Origin: Flavobacterium sp. Root186
GTDB taxonomy: Bacteria > Bacteroidota > Bacteroidia > Flavobacteriales > Flavobacteriaceae
DNA: 64,000 bases
Direction of reading: 5' to 3'
Assembly: GCF_001428525.1 (NCBI RefSeq)
Contig: NZ_LMHW01000013.1
Location: 63,175 to 127,174 of the forward strand
Shown: in pieces, positions 51,904 through 61,098 of the stretch
Layout: each line of letters opens with the position of its first letter
Numbering within the stretch: the first letter of the stretch is position 1
The notes under the pieces: generated by a model
Database searches by the model: none
Told to the model about the DNA's origin: nothing
The model's input: the letters and a program-made list of their open reading frames with translations, nothing else
Position numbers and translations under genes: made by a program

Positions 51904-52512
51904 ATGTTTATACCTGATATTTTTAAATTCGAAGACATCACAGAAAAAATTGCCTTTATCAAACAGTACAGTTTTGCTAGTATTATTACAGTGAAAGATG
52001 GCCTTCCTATTGCTACCCACCTTCCATTTGCTATTGATGACAGCTCGGAAAAACTAATATTGACTTCTCATTTCGCAGCCGCCAATGAGCAGGCTAAATT
52101 TATTGAGGAAAGTATTTCACTTATAATTTTCAGTGAGCCGCACGCCTATATTTCTCCTACACATTATGATAAAATTGAAAGTGTTCCAACTTGGGATTAT
52201 ATAACAGTTCATGCATACGGTAAAGCAAAAATTATCACTGATGAAAATCTTAAATATAAAGCTCTGGAAAAAATGATCATGTCTTACGAACAAAGCTATA
52301 AAGAACAATGGGATAATCTTCCCGATAAATTTAAAAAAGGGATGATGAGGGGAATAACTGCTTTTGAGTTTGAAGTTACCGATTTGCAGGGGCAGAAAAA
52401 ATTAAGCCAGAATAAATCTGAAACAGAAAGACAGAGAATTATACAAAATCTTGAAAAAAATATCAATACAGTAGAAAAAGATTTAGCCAGATTTATTCGA
52501 GATAGTATTTAA
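51904..52512 (+). CDS. PaiB-family FMN-binding protein
   Basis: The 202-residue protein opens MFIPDIFKFEDITEKIAFI and contains LPIATHLPFAID, SHFAAANEQAKF and PTWDYITVHAYGKA, the hallmarks of the PaiB/FMN-binding family. Some are called regulators, but the fold is that of flavin-binding split barrels. It follows the EamA gene by 52 bp on the same strand. The last 30 residues are charged and helical. Role unknown. Confidence 0.85.
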   Translation: MFIPDIFKFEDITEKIAFIKQYSFASIITVKDGLPIATHLPFAIDDSSEKLILTSHFAAANEQAKFIEESISLIIFSEPHAYISPTHYDKIESVPTWDYITVHAYGKAKIITDENLKYKALEKMIMSYEQSYKEQWDNLPDKFKKGMMRGITAFEFEVTDLQGQKKLSQNKSETERQRIIQNLEKNINTVEKDLARFIRDSI

Positions 52513-52698
52513 GTATCATACATGAATCATAAAAATCAAGGAAAAAATTAAAACTATACTTTACATGTAATTTATGTAATTTGGTTTAAATTGCCTAATT
52601 CAAACAAGTAAAGAAATTCATATCTTTGATAAAATTCTTAAAAAGGGCAAAAAACTTCTATACTTAGAAACACTACTAGCTTAAAATAGTACCATATT

Positions 52699-53268
52699 AT
52701 GAGTAATGAACTGCTAATACTTATTGACCCCCAAAATGACTTTACTAATCTTGATGGATTTTATGCACAGCAGCATCAAACTTCTCAAATAACTAATACC
52801 AAACAAAAAATAAACGAACTTCTAAGTTTGTGGAATAAAAATGAGATTGTAGTTATTTATTCTAATTATCAATTTGAACAATTTCAGAAAAACTTGGGAA
52901 TTGGGATTCCAGATACATTCGGACATAAATTAGATAATGACTTTAGCTTCGAAAATGACTTTACGTATATTTCTAAAAATCAACACAGTGCTTTTACTTC
53001 AAAAGATTTTAATGATTTTTTAGATAATACTAATCCCAGCAAATTATTTTTGTGCGGGTATCTCGCAGAATATTGTGTTGAACAAACTGCTATTGATGCA
53101 TTAAAAAATAATTACAAAGTATGCCTTATTGAAGACTGTATAGGGACTGGGGATGACGTACAGTACAGGAAAGACGAAATGATCTTAAAACTTGGCCAAG
53201 ACGGGGCAGAAATGACAAACAGCAACGAACTTATTCAACAAAAAAATGATAGGCAGAATTCCCAATAA
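52699..53268 (+). CDS. isochorismatase-family cysteine hydrolase
   Basis: The 189-residue protein has the triad context of the family: catalytic Asp in LLILIDPQNDF and the nucleophile Cys in LCGYLAEYCVEQTA, with a downstream DCIGTGDD loop. The Lys of the triad is not certain. Members hydrolyse amides or act on nicotinamide and pyrazinamide. The last ten residues (QQKNDRQNSQ) are disordered. It is the last gene before R5. Between 53269 and 53800 I see only AT-rich sequence without a gene. Confidence 0.8.
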   Translation: MSNELLILIDPQNDFTNLDGFYAQQHQTSQITNTKQKINELLSLWNKNEIVVIYSNYQFEQFQKNLGIGIPDTFGHKLDNDFSFENDFTYISKNQHSAFTSKDFNDFLDNTNPSKLFLCGYLAEYCVEQTAIDALKNNYKVCLIEDCIGTGDDVQYRKDEMILKLGQDGAEMTNSNELIQQKNDRQNSQ

Positions 53269-53800
53269 ATATAAAAATGGAGAGCATGCCTTTTTGTCAG
53301 CAATATTTGAAGCGATAAGTCTATAAAATCAAGACAAAACAATTGTAAACCGAACTAAATCGTTTTTTTTTTCAGTTTTTGCAGGAAAAAAAAATATTTG
53401 TTTTTTTTATAACTAGATTATAACGCTGATTACAATCAAGTTGGTCCTTCAAAAAGTTCTTTCACGATAAAATTTTCGGCTACCCGCCAACATCGTGGAA
53501 ACACAGGTTTAAAAAAAATAGAAATACAGCAAATACTCAGGTTTCGAGTTTAAGGTTAGAATCCTGCTCTTATTCATATATAATAAATATCTAAAACAAT
53601 AACTTTCTGATTAGATAAACCTGTTTAAAAACTCGTATATTCTCATCAAATTTTGATTTGAATAATTTCCAGATAATATATAATTTTACTACCAACTAAC
53701 TCGTTTTATTTAATCAATGTCAAATATTATTTTCAGGAATTTTATAAAAAGCTATTACATCTTGATAAATTTAAATATAAATATGTTTTAACATTTTTTA

Positions 53801-53980
53801 ATGTTTAACCCTTACGATACATACAAACCGCTTTGAAACAAAAAACAAAAATAATTACCTTACAAATTCACTTGAAAATAAGCCAATTTCTTTAAATCGT
53901 TCATAAAATGGTTTGTAAATTGTTCAGTAAGGGTCACAAACTTAAAATCCCATTTCTAACGAAATGGGATTTTTTTTTAA
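53801..53980 (+). repeat. repeat element R5
   Basis: The left arm is CCCTTACGATAC and the right arm includes GTAAGGGTCAC; CCCTTAC pairs perfectly with GTAAGGG. The core AAAATAAGCCAATTTCTTTA is identical to R4. The terminal hairpin is AAAATCCCATTTC/GAAATGGGATTTT with a long T-run (53944-53979). Similarity to R4 extends upstream to about 53630 (CAAATTTTGAT, ACGATACATACAAACC). Confidence 0.75.
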
Positions 53981-54049
53981 TTTTGAAACGCAAGGTTTTA
54001 ATTCAAAAAATGGTTTTATCTTTAAGCCTTTAGAAAATTGATATTCTTT

Positions 54050-54250
54050 ATGGAACAGAAAATACATCAGAGAAAAAACGTAAAACGTTTCAGAGAAATG
54101 CTTAATATAAAACAGGAAGCATTAGCTTGAGATTTTTATCAGGTTTAGAATTCTAAGAAGCAAAAAAAATACGCAAAGTATCGGCAACAGACAACAACGA
54201 TGGATAATTGGGATGTGATTGTATTTGAAACAAAAATTCATTTTTACCAA
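54050..54250 (+). pseudogene. degraded XRE-type regulator
   Basis: From ATG 54050 the frame reads MEQKIHQRKNVKRFREMLNI then KQEALA and stop, the N-terminus of a Bacteroidota XRE-type helix-turn-helix protein. Remains (NSKKQKK) continue in the next codons with two stops. Only about 40 residues are recognisable. It lies just behind R5; the end is approximate. Confidence 0.5.
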
Positions 54251-54314
54251 TAAAGATGTCTTCCTTTTCCAAATACTGGGAAAGGTAATTGTAATTCTTT
54301 GTCATTGTTTAGGA

Positions 54315-55366
54315 TTATTTTAATTTTTTTTTGAGTAATTTTTCTAAATCTTCGGGACTAATATTCCTTGCAACTATTTTACCTTCGGGGCTAATTAAAA
54401 AATTTGATGGGGTAAAAGAAATATATTTTTTTACAGCTTCGCTATTGTCAATACCTCTTTTTTCAATTAAATTTTTCCATTTTAGATCATGTATTTTCAG
54501 GAAATTTTGCCATTGTTGCAAATCTTTATCAACAGAAACTGCTAAAATTTCAAAATTCCTGTCTTTATATAAATCATGAATCTTTTGTAATTTAGGAAAT
54601 GTAGCAATACAGATACTACAATAGGTTGCCCAAAAATCTATAAGATACCATTTCCTTTTTAAAGATACTGTTTTAAATACAGTATTGTTTTCATCAGGCA
54701 ATTCAAAATCATAAACCATATCGTTTACATTTATGTCGTTTTTATGATACAGTTTTTTTTCTATAATATAAATAGTGCTTTCTCGTTGATTTTTTTTATC
54801 TAATTTACTATATATTTTTTTTAATTGATTTTTATCCAAGGTGCTATCCCAACACATTTCCTCTATTAAATTACCCACATAATAATTTTTTGGGTTTTAA
54901 CTGCCATTGTGTTTAGCTTTCTGTATAACTTTTGATGTTGATCTTTAGCATATAAATTACTAGCAGCAAACCTTTCATAATCGTCCTGTATTAGAGCTGT
55001 TTTTGTACCCACAATTGAAGTTGTATGAAAAAAAACTGTCGTATCTCTGTCTTGGATTTCATCATAAAAAGCTAAATTGATTTTAATGTTTTTATTTTCG
55101 ATAAAAAATTCTTTTTTCATTACACAAGTTTTTCCTTTCAACCAGAAAAATACATTTGTCATGTTACCTGATATATGCCCTTTGAAAGAAAATTTATTAT
55201 TTTCTAGTAAACAACTATCTTTTTTATCAGCATAAGAAACGTATAAATACCCTTTGTAATTATTTTTTAAAACACCCTTTAATGTAAAATAATCTTGACT
55301 ATTCTTTTGTGCTTGAATTAGATTAATAAAAAAAAATATGATAATAATATAGGTTTGTTTTTTCAT
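54315..55366 (-). pseudogene. DUF4369-TlpA thiol-disulfide oxidoreductase, frameshifted
   Basis: The first part (ATG 55366, MKKQTYIIIIFFFINLIQAQ, signal peptide) is a DUF4369 domain; the second is a TlpA/thioredoxin domain with C-S-I-C in FWATYCSICIATFP. They are in different frames that meet near 54896. Adding one A to the AAAA run (minus strand GTTAAAACCC) would give VKNPKNYYVGNLIEEMCW, the usual linker. Thus one gene of about 350 codons is split by a one-base deletion in a homopolymer. It could be a real pseudogene, slippage-based variation or a sequencing error. Confidence 0.78.
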
Positions 55367-55568
55367 GGGCAATCTTTTTGTAATTAGAATAATTATTGAG
55401 GTTTGAATAAAAACGTTTATAAAACTTATTTTTTTTACAGTTTTCTTGTTAAGTATTTGGGTAATATAAAGGTTCTGTCGCATCTGTCAGAATCAAATAT
55501 AAGAATTTAGGTGATTTAAAAGTTAACCCGCCAACATACCGAATGATTTAAACATAGAGATCCCTGGC

Positions 55569-55712
55569 CTAATCATCTGATTCTTCCGAAGCAATCACCC
55601 CTCTAATTTTCATTATTTCTTCAACATCCCGATAACTTAAAGTAAACCTAAGCTTGAAATAGACTGACTGCAGAATAATAGCCTTTGGATAGCAATAACC
55701 TTTCATATTCAT
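55569..55712 (-). mobile_element. IS6-family transposase N-terminal fragment
   Basis: A 47-codon frame contains MKGYCYPKAIILQSVYFKL and then RFTLSYRDVEEIMKIRGV, the start of an IS6-family transposase (SYRDVEE is characteristic). The DDE catalytic part is missing and the frame ends in a stop soon after IASEESDD. This is a relic and not an active element. No terminal inverted repeats were found. Confidence 0.7.
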
Positions 55713-55772
55713 TTTTAGATGGGTTTAAAATTCTTAAGATAAAAGTTATTCCCAGATACAACAGAACCTACA

Positions 55773-55788
55773 GTTTGGATGTCCTGTT
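55773..55788 (-). repeat. repeat-family fragment in opposite orientation
   Basis: GTTTGGATGTCCTGTT is the exact reverse complement of AACAGGACATCCAAAC, the left-arm block of R2 and R7. No further part of the repeat is recognisable. It is the only copy in minus orientation, next to the IS6 relic, suggesting rearrangement. Confidence 0.55.
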
Positions 55789-55866
55789 CAACTGATTCCG
55801 GATCCTATAGATAACTATCACAAAAATGCAAATATTTTGTACTTTTATTTAAAAATATTTGATACT

Positions 55867-56448
55867 ATGTACGACCAGCTTTTTAGCTATATTAACAGAT
55901 ACAGCGAAACTCTTCTTACGCCGGAAGATGAAGCTTTAATTAAAACATCACTGAAACCTGCAAGCTTGAAAAAGAAAGAGCTTTTCCTGAAACAGGGAAA
56001 TATCTGCCAGTTTACTGGTTTTATACTAAAAGGTGCCATGAGACAGTACAGTGTTGACAGTGCTGGTAATGAGCATATTATTCAACTGGCTCTTGAAAAC
56101 TGGTGGATGGTAGACCGCGAAAGTTATCTAATGAAGACACCTTCCGTTTACAATATAGATGCATGGGAAGATACCGAACTTCTCGTATTGGAAGCTGATG
56201 ATCTACAGCGTCTGCTTGAAATACCAACAATTAAGGAAATGTTCTGGAAAATGAACCAGAGCAGTTTTATAGCTTCCCAAAAAAGACTCAATAATTCAAT
56301 TGCTCTTCCTGCTATGGAAAGATATGAAGAGTTAATCAAAACTTACCCCGATTTCATACAGCGTTTTCCCCAGCATATTATTGCTTCTTATCTTGGTATC
56401 AGCAAAGAAACACTGAGCCGGGTTCGAAATAAACGGATTCAAAAATAA
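55867..56448 (+). CDS. Crp/Fnr-family regulator
   Basis: A cyclic-nucleotide-binding-like barrel (KKKELFLKQGNICQFTGFIL, AMRQYSVDSAGNEHIIQLA) is followed by a C-terminal helix-turn-helix (FPQHIIASYLGISKETLSRVR). I took the ATG at 55867 (MYDQLFSYI, 193 residues); ten more codons are possible upstream. This subfamily is common in Flavobacteria and often precedes small stress hydrolases. It probably controls the isochorismatase/pirin/cupin genes that follow. Confidence 0.88.
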   Translation: MYDQLFSYINRYSETLLTPEDEALIKTSLKPASLKKKELFLKQGNICQFTGFILKGAMRQYSVDSAGNEHIIQLALENWWMVDRESYLMKTPSVYNIDAWEDTELLVLEADDLQRLLEIPTIKEMFWKMNQSSFIASQKRLNNSIALPAMERYEELIKTYPDFIQRFPQHIIASYLGISKETLSRVRNKRIQK

Positions 56449-56586
56449 AATTAAGATCCTCTTCATGCTTCTAATGTTCTTTATTGACAAATGTCATCGC
56501 TTTCTGTTTCAGAGCTGCAATAAATTTGTCTTATAAATCAATAACAAAGATTTTTAAAATTTACAAAACATTTAAAACATTAGAAA

Positions 56587-57189
56587 ATGAAACAGTTTAC
56601 AAAAGATGATACCGTTATGCTATTAATAGATCATCAAACAGGTACACTTAATTTTGCAGCAAACAGACCTCATGAAATGATCGTGAGCAGAACAAGAGCA
56701 TTGGCTAAATTTGCAAAAGCTTTAAACATTCCGGTTGTTCTTACAAGCAGTCAGGAAGATCATGCACAGGGACCGCTGATTCAGGATTTACAGGATCTGC
56801 TTCCACAACAATTTGCAGATAGAGTAAAAAGAGAAGGAATTACAAATGCATGGGATGACGAGAATTTTAAAAATGCCGTTTTAAAAGCAGCTGGAGGAAG
56901 AAAAAACGTAATTATGGCAGGGCTTACAAATGATGTATGTATCGTTTGGCCTTCAATTTCAATGCAGGAAGAAGGATTTAATGTTCAGGTAGTTCTTGAC
57001 GCGGGCGGATCTCCTTCACAGATTGCTGATGATATCGCACAGCAGACTTGGGAAAGCCAAGGTGTTAGAACTACAACAATTAATCAGATCATTTCGGAAA
57101 TGGTACACAACTGGGCAACAGAAGATGGGCAGAAAGTTCTTCCTATCCTTTTTGAAGAAGTAATGTCTAAAGTTGGACAGTTTTCTTAA
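56587..57189 (+). CDS. isochorismatase-family hydrolase (YcaC-like)
   Basis: The 200-residue protein has DHQTGTLNF (catalytic Asp region), NIPVVLTSSQEDH and the nucleophile Cys in GLTNDVCIVWPS. The overall pattern is like YcaC-type hydrolases. It lies 138 bp after the Crp-type gene on the same strand and is followed by a strong hairpin at 57209. The substrate is unknown. Confidence 0.88.
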   Translation: MKQFTKDDTVMLLIDHQTGTLNFAANRPHEMIVSRTRALAKFAKALNIPVVLTSSQEDHAQGPLIQDLQDLLPQQFADRVKREGITNAWDDENFKNAVLKAAGGRKNVIMAGLTNDVCIVWPSISMQEEGFNVQVVLDAGGSPSQIADDIAQQTWESQGVRTTTINQIISEMVHNWATEDGQKVLPILFEEVMSKVGQFS

Positions 57190-57208
57190 TTAATAAATTC
57201 ATAGAACA

Positions 57209-57235
57209 GAAGCTGGATATACAATATCCAGCTTC
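57209..57235 (+). terminator. intrinsic hairpin after isochorismatase gene
   Basis: GAAGCTGGATAT and ATATCCAGCTTC form a 12-bp stem with a three-base loop, 20 bp after the stop codon, followed by TTTAAAATAAA. The T-run is short, so termination may be partial before the pirin gene. Confidence 0.7.
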
Positions 57236-57251
57236 TTTAAAATAAATAGTT

Positions 57252-57986
57252 ATGATACAGAAAATAAACAGTTCCCAGTTTCTCGGTCACGGCCCTATAA
57301 AGATATTGTATCCGGGCTCTGCGGTATCAAGCACAGATACCGGCATTGGAAGTATTGGAAGAATAGACCATCCCGAAATCAACAGCAATACGGTTATAAA
57401 AATGCATCCTCATATTAATGATGAAATATTATCTTATTTCAGAACCGGTGAAGCAGAACACAGCGACTCGGAAGGATTTGTAAAGGTAATCGGCGGAAAA
57501 ACACTTATGCTGATGAAGGCAGGCAGCTCATTTTTTCATGAAGAAAAAATTATGGGACAGCAGGAAACCATGGAAGGACTTCAGATTTTTATCCGTCCCG
57601 GCAGAAAAGACCTCAAACCCGAAGTAGTATTTTTAGAACTCGACAGTCTGCATAGTGAAAACAGCTGGCGCCTTATCGGATCTCCAAATCCTGAAACTGA
57701 ATTTCAGTTTAGCAGCCAAACCTGGATTTACGATATGAAACTTCTTAAGGGAAGTATTTCTGAAATTCCAGAATTACCAGCTGAGAACCTTACTGCCCTT
57801 TTATACGTTTTCCAAGGATCGGTGGAGGTAAACGGTACTATTGACATTAAGAAAAAAGAATGTATTGTACTTAAGGATGAAACTATTTCAATAAAGGCTT
57901 CTGAAGATTCAGAACTTGTTTTATTCTTCACAGATGAACAAGGAGAAATCTACAAAGGCGGCATGTACAGCGGAAATCAAATGTAA
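57252..57986 (+). CDS. pirin-like bicupin protein
   Basis: The 244-residue protein shows PGSAVSSTDTGIGSIGRIDH, then MHPHINDEILSYFRTGEAEH with metal-binding His/Glu residues typical of the pirin N-terminal cupin. A second cupin fills the C-terminal half. Some pirins act as quercetinases. It lies 2 bp upstream of a small cupin gene, so they are co-expressed. Confidence 0.87.
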   Translation: MIQKINSSQFLGHGPIKILYPGSAVSSTDTGIGSIGRIDHPEINSNTVIKMHPHINDEILSYFRTGEAEHSDSEGFVKVIGGKTLMLMKAGSSFFHEEKIMGQQETMEGLQIFIRPGRKDLKPEVVFLELDSLHSENSWRLIGSPNPETEFQFSSQTWIYDMKLLKGSISEIPELPAENLTALLYVFQGSVEVNGTIDIKKKECIVLKDETISIKASEDSELVLFFTDEQGEIYKGGMYSGNQM

Positions 57987-57988
57987 CT

Positions 57989-58480
57989 ATGGAAAAAACT
58001 ATCACTATTATCAGTAAAAATGAAGGAGACAGACTTGCAGTTGCCGGAGGTAATTACAGAATCGTAATCTCTGGTGAACAGACTGGAGGCAATTACGCCG
58101 TTATCGAAATGATAGTACCTCCAGGCGGGGGACCACCTCCGCATGCGCACCCTGAAACACAGGAAATGTTCCATGTACTTGAGGGAGAACTCGAATTTAA
58201 AACTGAAGCCGGAAAACACATTATAAGTCAAGACGGTTTTATAAATATTCCTTTTGGCGGAGCGGTTCACTGCTTTAAAAACACTTCAAAAAATTATGCA
58301 CGTCTGCTTTGTACAGTTATACCCGCAGGACTGGAAAACTTATTTCAGGAGATCGGTACTCCGGTAAAGGCTGGTGAATTTCTGCCCGTTCCTGAAATGA
58401 CAGAGAAACGCAGAGAATTTTTAAAAGAAATAGATATTAAATACGGTCAGAGAACCTACGCGCCTGATTACTTAGGGTAA
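57989..58480 (+). CDS. small cupin protein
   Basis: A single cupin fold of 163 residues. The first motif is PPPHAHPETQEMFHVLEGELEF (metal ligands H, H, E, H by position) and the second INIPFGGAVHCFKNTS. It follows pirin almost directly. No catalytic function can be stated; both proteins may handle reactive small molecules with the neighbouring hydrolases. Confidence 0.87.
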   Translation: MEKTITIISKNEGDRLAVAGGNYRIVISGEQTGGNYAVIEMIVPPGGGPPPHAHPETQEMFHVLEGELEFKTEAGKHIISQDGFINIPFGGAVHCFKNTSKNYARLLCTVIPAGLENLFQEIGTPVKAGEFLPVPEMTEKRREFLKEIDIKYGQRTYAPDYLG

Positions 58481-58655
58481 CAGTTCTTAAAAATTCAAAA
58501 AACAGATTAAAAATTTACGGACAGGATTTTCCAGCAAACTGATTGTTTAAATCAGTACTGGATAATTCCAGCGAAATTTCTATTGCCTTGCAAAATCAAA
58601 AAATCATTATATACTGCAATTGGCTTAGGAAAAACATCCCTAAACAAATAAAAAA

Positions 58656-59582
58656 ATGAAAAATACAAACGAAAATATAACACCTTCCAGTAATCTAAAT
58701 AAAGAGCTTACAGCCTATACGGCAGAAGTTAACGGAGTTAAAATTAATTATCTTATTGGAGGCAATCCTGAAGGGAAACCTGTTTTATTATGGCATGGCT
58801 TTTTAGGCACTTCCAGCTCCTGGAAAAAAGTGGCATCAATTCTTATCGATGCAGGACTCGCCGTATTAATTCCTGATATGAGAGGATATGGAGATTCTGA
58901 TAAACCTGAAGGGACTTCTGGTTATGACGCACGTAATATGAGTGAGGATTTCAGGGCTTTGGTCAAAAAAATAGATTTTGGAAAAGGAAAACCGATTACC
59001 ATTGTAGCACATGATATGGGAGCTGCACCAGCCCTTATATGGAGCGCCGACCATCCACAGGAAATTAAGTCATTATTTTATCTGGAAATGGTCGTTATGT
59101 TAAACGAGGTGCTGACTCCCCACCTTTCCTTCACCCGCGAGACCATGGAAAGCCAGATGGGACCGATGTGGTGGTGGATTCTTCCGCATGCTCCAAAAGC
59201 GCTGGAAATTCTTTTCACAGGAAGAGAACGTGAGTTCCTGACTTGGTTTTATGATTGGATGACAGCTGGTAAAGATGTAATAGACAACGAACAGATTGAT
59301 GAAATCTGTCGTACGTTCGCAGGAAATAATGGTTTTCAGGGAGCTTTTGGAATTTACAGAGCAGTTTTTGATTCGATTGATCAGACAACTCCTTTACTAC
59401 AAAATAAAATTAAAGTACCTGTAATTGCTATAGGAGGTGAATATTCACTAGGAAAAGGAGTCGGTGAAATGATAAAACTAGTAGCTGAAAATGTAACTTC
59501 GCTCGTAATTAAAAATGCGGGACACTTTCTTCCTGAAGAGAAGCCAGAAGAAATAGCACAGCAAATAGTCAGCTCACTATAA
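58656..59582 (+). CDS. alpha/beta hydrolase with Asp nucleophile (epoxide hydrolase or dehalogenase-like)
   Basis: The 308-residue protein has the oxyanion motif WHGFLGTSSSW and VAHDMGAAPAL, where Asp replaces Ser as nucleophile. Asp nucleophiles mark epoxide hydrolases and haloalkane dehalogenases. PDMRGYGDSDKP is also typical. The catalytic His is in KNAGHFLPEEKP. The start gives a 20-residue leading segment without a signal. It follows the cupin gene by 175 bp. Confidence 0.85.
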   Translation: MKNTNENITPSSNLNKELTAYTAEVNGVKINYLIGGNPEGKPVLLWHGFLGTSSSWKKVASILIDAGLAVLIPDMRGYGDSDKPEGTSGYDARNMSEDFRALVKKIDFGKGKPITIVAHDMGAAPALIWSADHPQEIKSLFYLEMVVMLNEVLTPHLSFTRETMESQMGPMWWWILPHAPKALEILFTGREREFLTWFYDWMTAGKDVIDNEQIDEICRTFAGNNGFQGAFGIYRAVFDSIDQTTPLLQNKIKVPVIAIGGEYSLGKGVGEMIKLVAENVTSLVIKNAGHFLPEEKPEEIAQQIVSSL

Positions 59583-59689
59583 TACAATACTGGCTTCACT
59601 GCAAAGAATTAGTATTTTATAGGCAAAAGTATTTACCACTAAAAAAGCTGTATTTTTTATAGAATTGTAAAATTAGATATAAAACTAAA

Positions 59690-59765
59690 TTTTATAAAAA
59701 TTTGTCTTATAGAGGTCACCACAGCCAAAAGGCGCCAATTGAAGACAATTGGTGCTTTTTTTGTG
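59690..59765 (+). repeat. repeat element R6 (3' half only)
   Basis: Only the right half is present: TTTGTCTTATAGAGGTCAC, then CACAGCCAAAAGGCGCCAAT and a hairpin of GGCGCCAATTG with CAATTGGTGC and T-run. The stretch from GAGGTCACCACAG to the stem is the same as in R7, although R6 lacks the left arm and core. It stands left of the amidase/amidoligase pair while R7 stands right. Confidence 0.7.
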
Positions 59766-59933
59766 TTTAAAAGGACCAAACAATTAAAGCAATCACACAA
59801 TTTTCTGTAATTTGTCTTTTTCTAAAACTCTTTAGCAACTTAAAATCCTTACATTTACCCGCTGGCTAACCAAATTTCGCTGTATAATTAATCAATTTAG
59901 CAGCGTCAGGTCAATTAATTTTAAGCAGTCAAG

Positions 59934-60671
59934 ATGGAAAAAAATACTGTAACAGTAGCATCGTTACCTTTAGATGATCATACACTATCGAATATTCAAA
60001 TCAAGGAAGCCAATTTGTTACCAGATCTGCAATCGCGGCTGGATTCTATGGAAATGAAAGAAAAACCGATAATGGATTCTTCCATTCCTTACAGGGACCT
60101 GACTGATACAGCCAGTAAAAAAGAAAGTATTGCCCGAATAATTGATAAACTGGACGTTGAAACCAGTCTTAGATATCAAAGAACTGTAGAAGACACTTAT
60201 TGCAATGTATACTCTTATGATTATTGCTATTTCGCTAAAGTATATGTTCCAACCGTTTGGTGGGCTCCCGAATCCCTTGAAAAAATTATACAGGGACAAG
60301 ATGTAGAAGCTGTTTTTGAACAAACCGTAGACCGCATCTATTCCAGTGCCATACACGACTGGTTTTTAGAATGGGGACCAAATTTTGGATGGGAAAAAAT
60401 GTTTACAGCTGAAGAAATCCAGCAGAAGGTAAATGCACATGGCGGAATTGGAATAATCTGCGCCAAGAGAAGAGAAAAAGGTCTCTCCGGACACATTGTT
60501 CCCGTGGTTCCTGAAACAGAGCTGCATAAAGCGTACCGCGAAAATGGCGTTGTCGTATATCCGCTGCAGTCACAGGCAGGAAAACTGAATTACAATTACT
60601 TTTCGGAGGTGAGAAAAGACTGGTGGAATGATGATTTGTATTCCTCTTATGTGTTTTATTATCACGAATAA
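59934..60671 (+). CDS. predicted NlpC/P60-like amidase
   Basis: The 245-residue protein has EDTYCNVYSYDYCYFAKVYV with candidate nucleophile C90, then PTVWW, and later GLSGHIVPVVPE with H187 and LQSQAGKLNYNYF. The Cys and His blocks are in the order of NlpC/P60-like amidases, which cut peptidoglycan peptides; related modules occur in type VI effectors. No signal peptide is seen, so delivery by a secretion system or phage-type role is possible. The call is by motif and by eye only. Confidence 0.5.
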   Translation: MEKNTVTVASLPLDDHTLSNIQIKEANLLPDLQSRLDSMEMKEKPIMDSSIPYRDLTDTASKKESIARIIDKLDVETSLRYQRTVEDTYCNVYSYDYCYFAKVYVPTVWWAPESLEKIIQGQDVEAVFEQTVDRIYSSAIHDWFLEWGPNFGWEKMFTAEEIQQKVNAHGGIGIICAKRREKGLSGHIVPVVPETELHKAYRENGVVVYPLQSQAGKLNYNYFSEVRKDWWNDDLYSSYVFYYHE

Positions 60672-60735
60672 AAACGCAATTTGCCATATCGTTAAATATT
60701 CAAAAAAAAATATTGATTACCAACGAGTTAAGTAC

Positions 60736-60766
60736 TTGGAAATACGATAATAAAAAACTACTTTTG
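60736..60766 (+). promoter_or_regulatory. consensus promoter upstream of amidoligase-like gene
   Basis: TTG (60736-60738) and TACTTTTG (60759-60766), 20 bases apart, match the Bacteroidota consensus. The next gene starts 333 bp later, so the transcript would have a leader of about 325 nt. No further gene, hairpin or repeat is seen in the 427-bp gap. Confidence 0.55.
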
Positions 60767-61098
60767 CAACTTAGAAAAAACAAGAACAGCAAAAATTGTG
60801 ATTTAGCTATTCTCTTGCCTAAATTATTGATACAAAAGTGATTAATAACGAAAGTAATTTTATAAACTTACTATAAAATTTTACTTCTAAATTGATATTT
60901 CAGTCGATAAAATTGCAAAAAATCTAAAATACAAATTCCTATATTTTTAAAAGTAAACGAAAACTTTTATAATGGAGGCAACAATATGCTTAATCCGTTA
61001 TAGGTTTCTTGTCTCTGGTTTTAACAGATTGAATTTGTATTCCTGAATAAAAATGACTTTATAAATTAAAATAACCTTAAAAAAGAAAGTAAGTATAA

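Noticed and set aside
60990..61050. 24-codon frame preceded by an ATGGAGG-like sequence in the leader of the amidoligase-like gene
   Set aside because: The frame is short, has no composition bias and no support beyond an ATG; it may be leader sequence.
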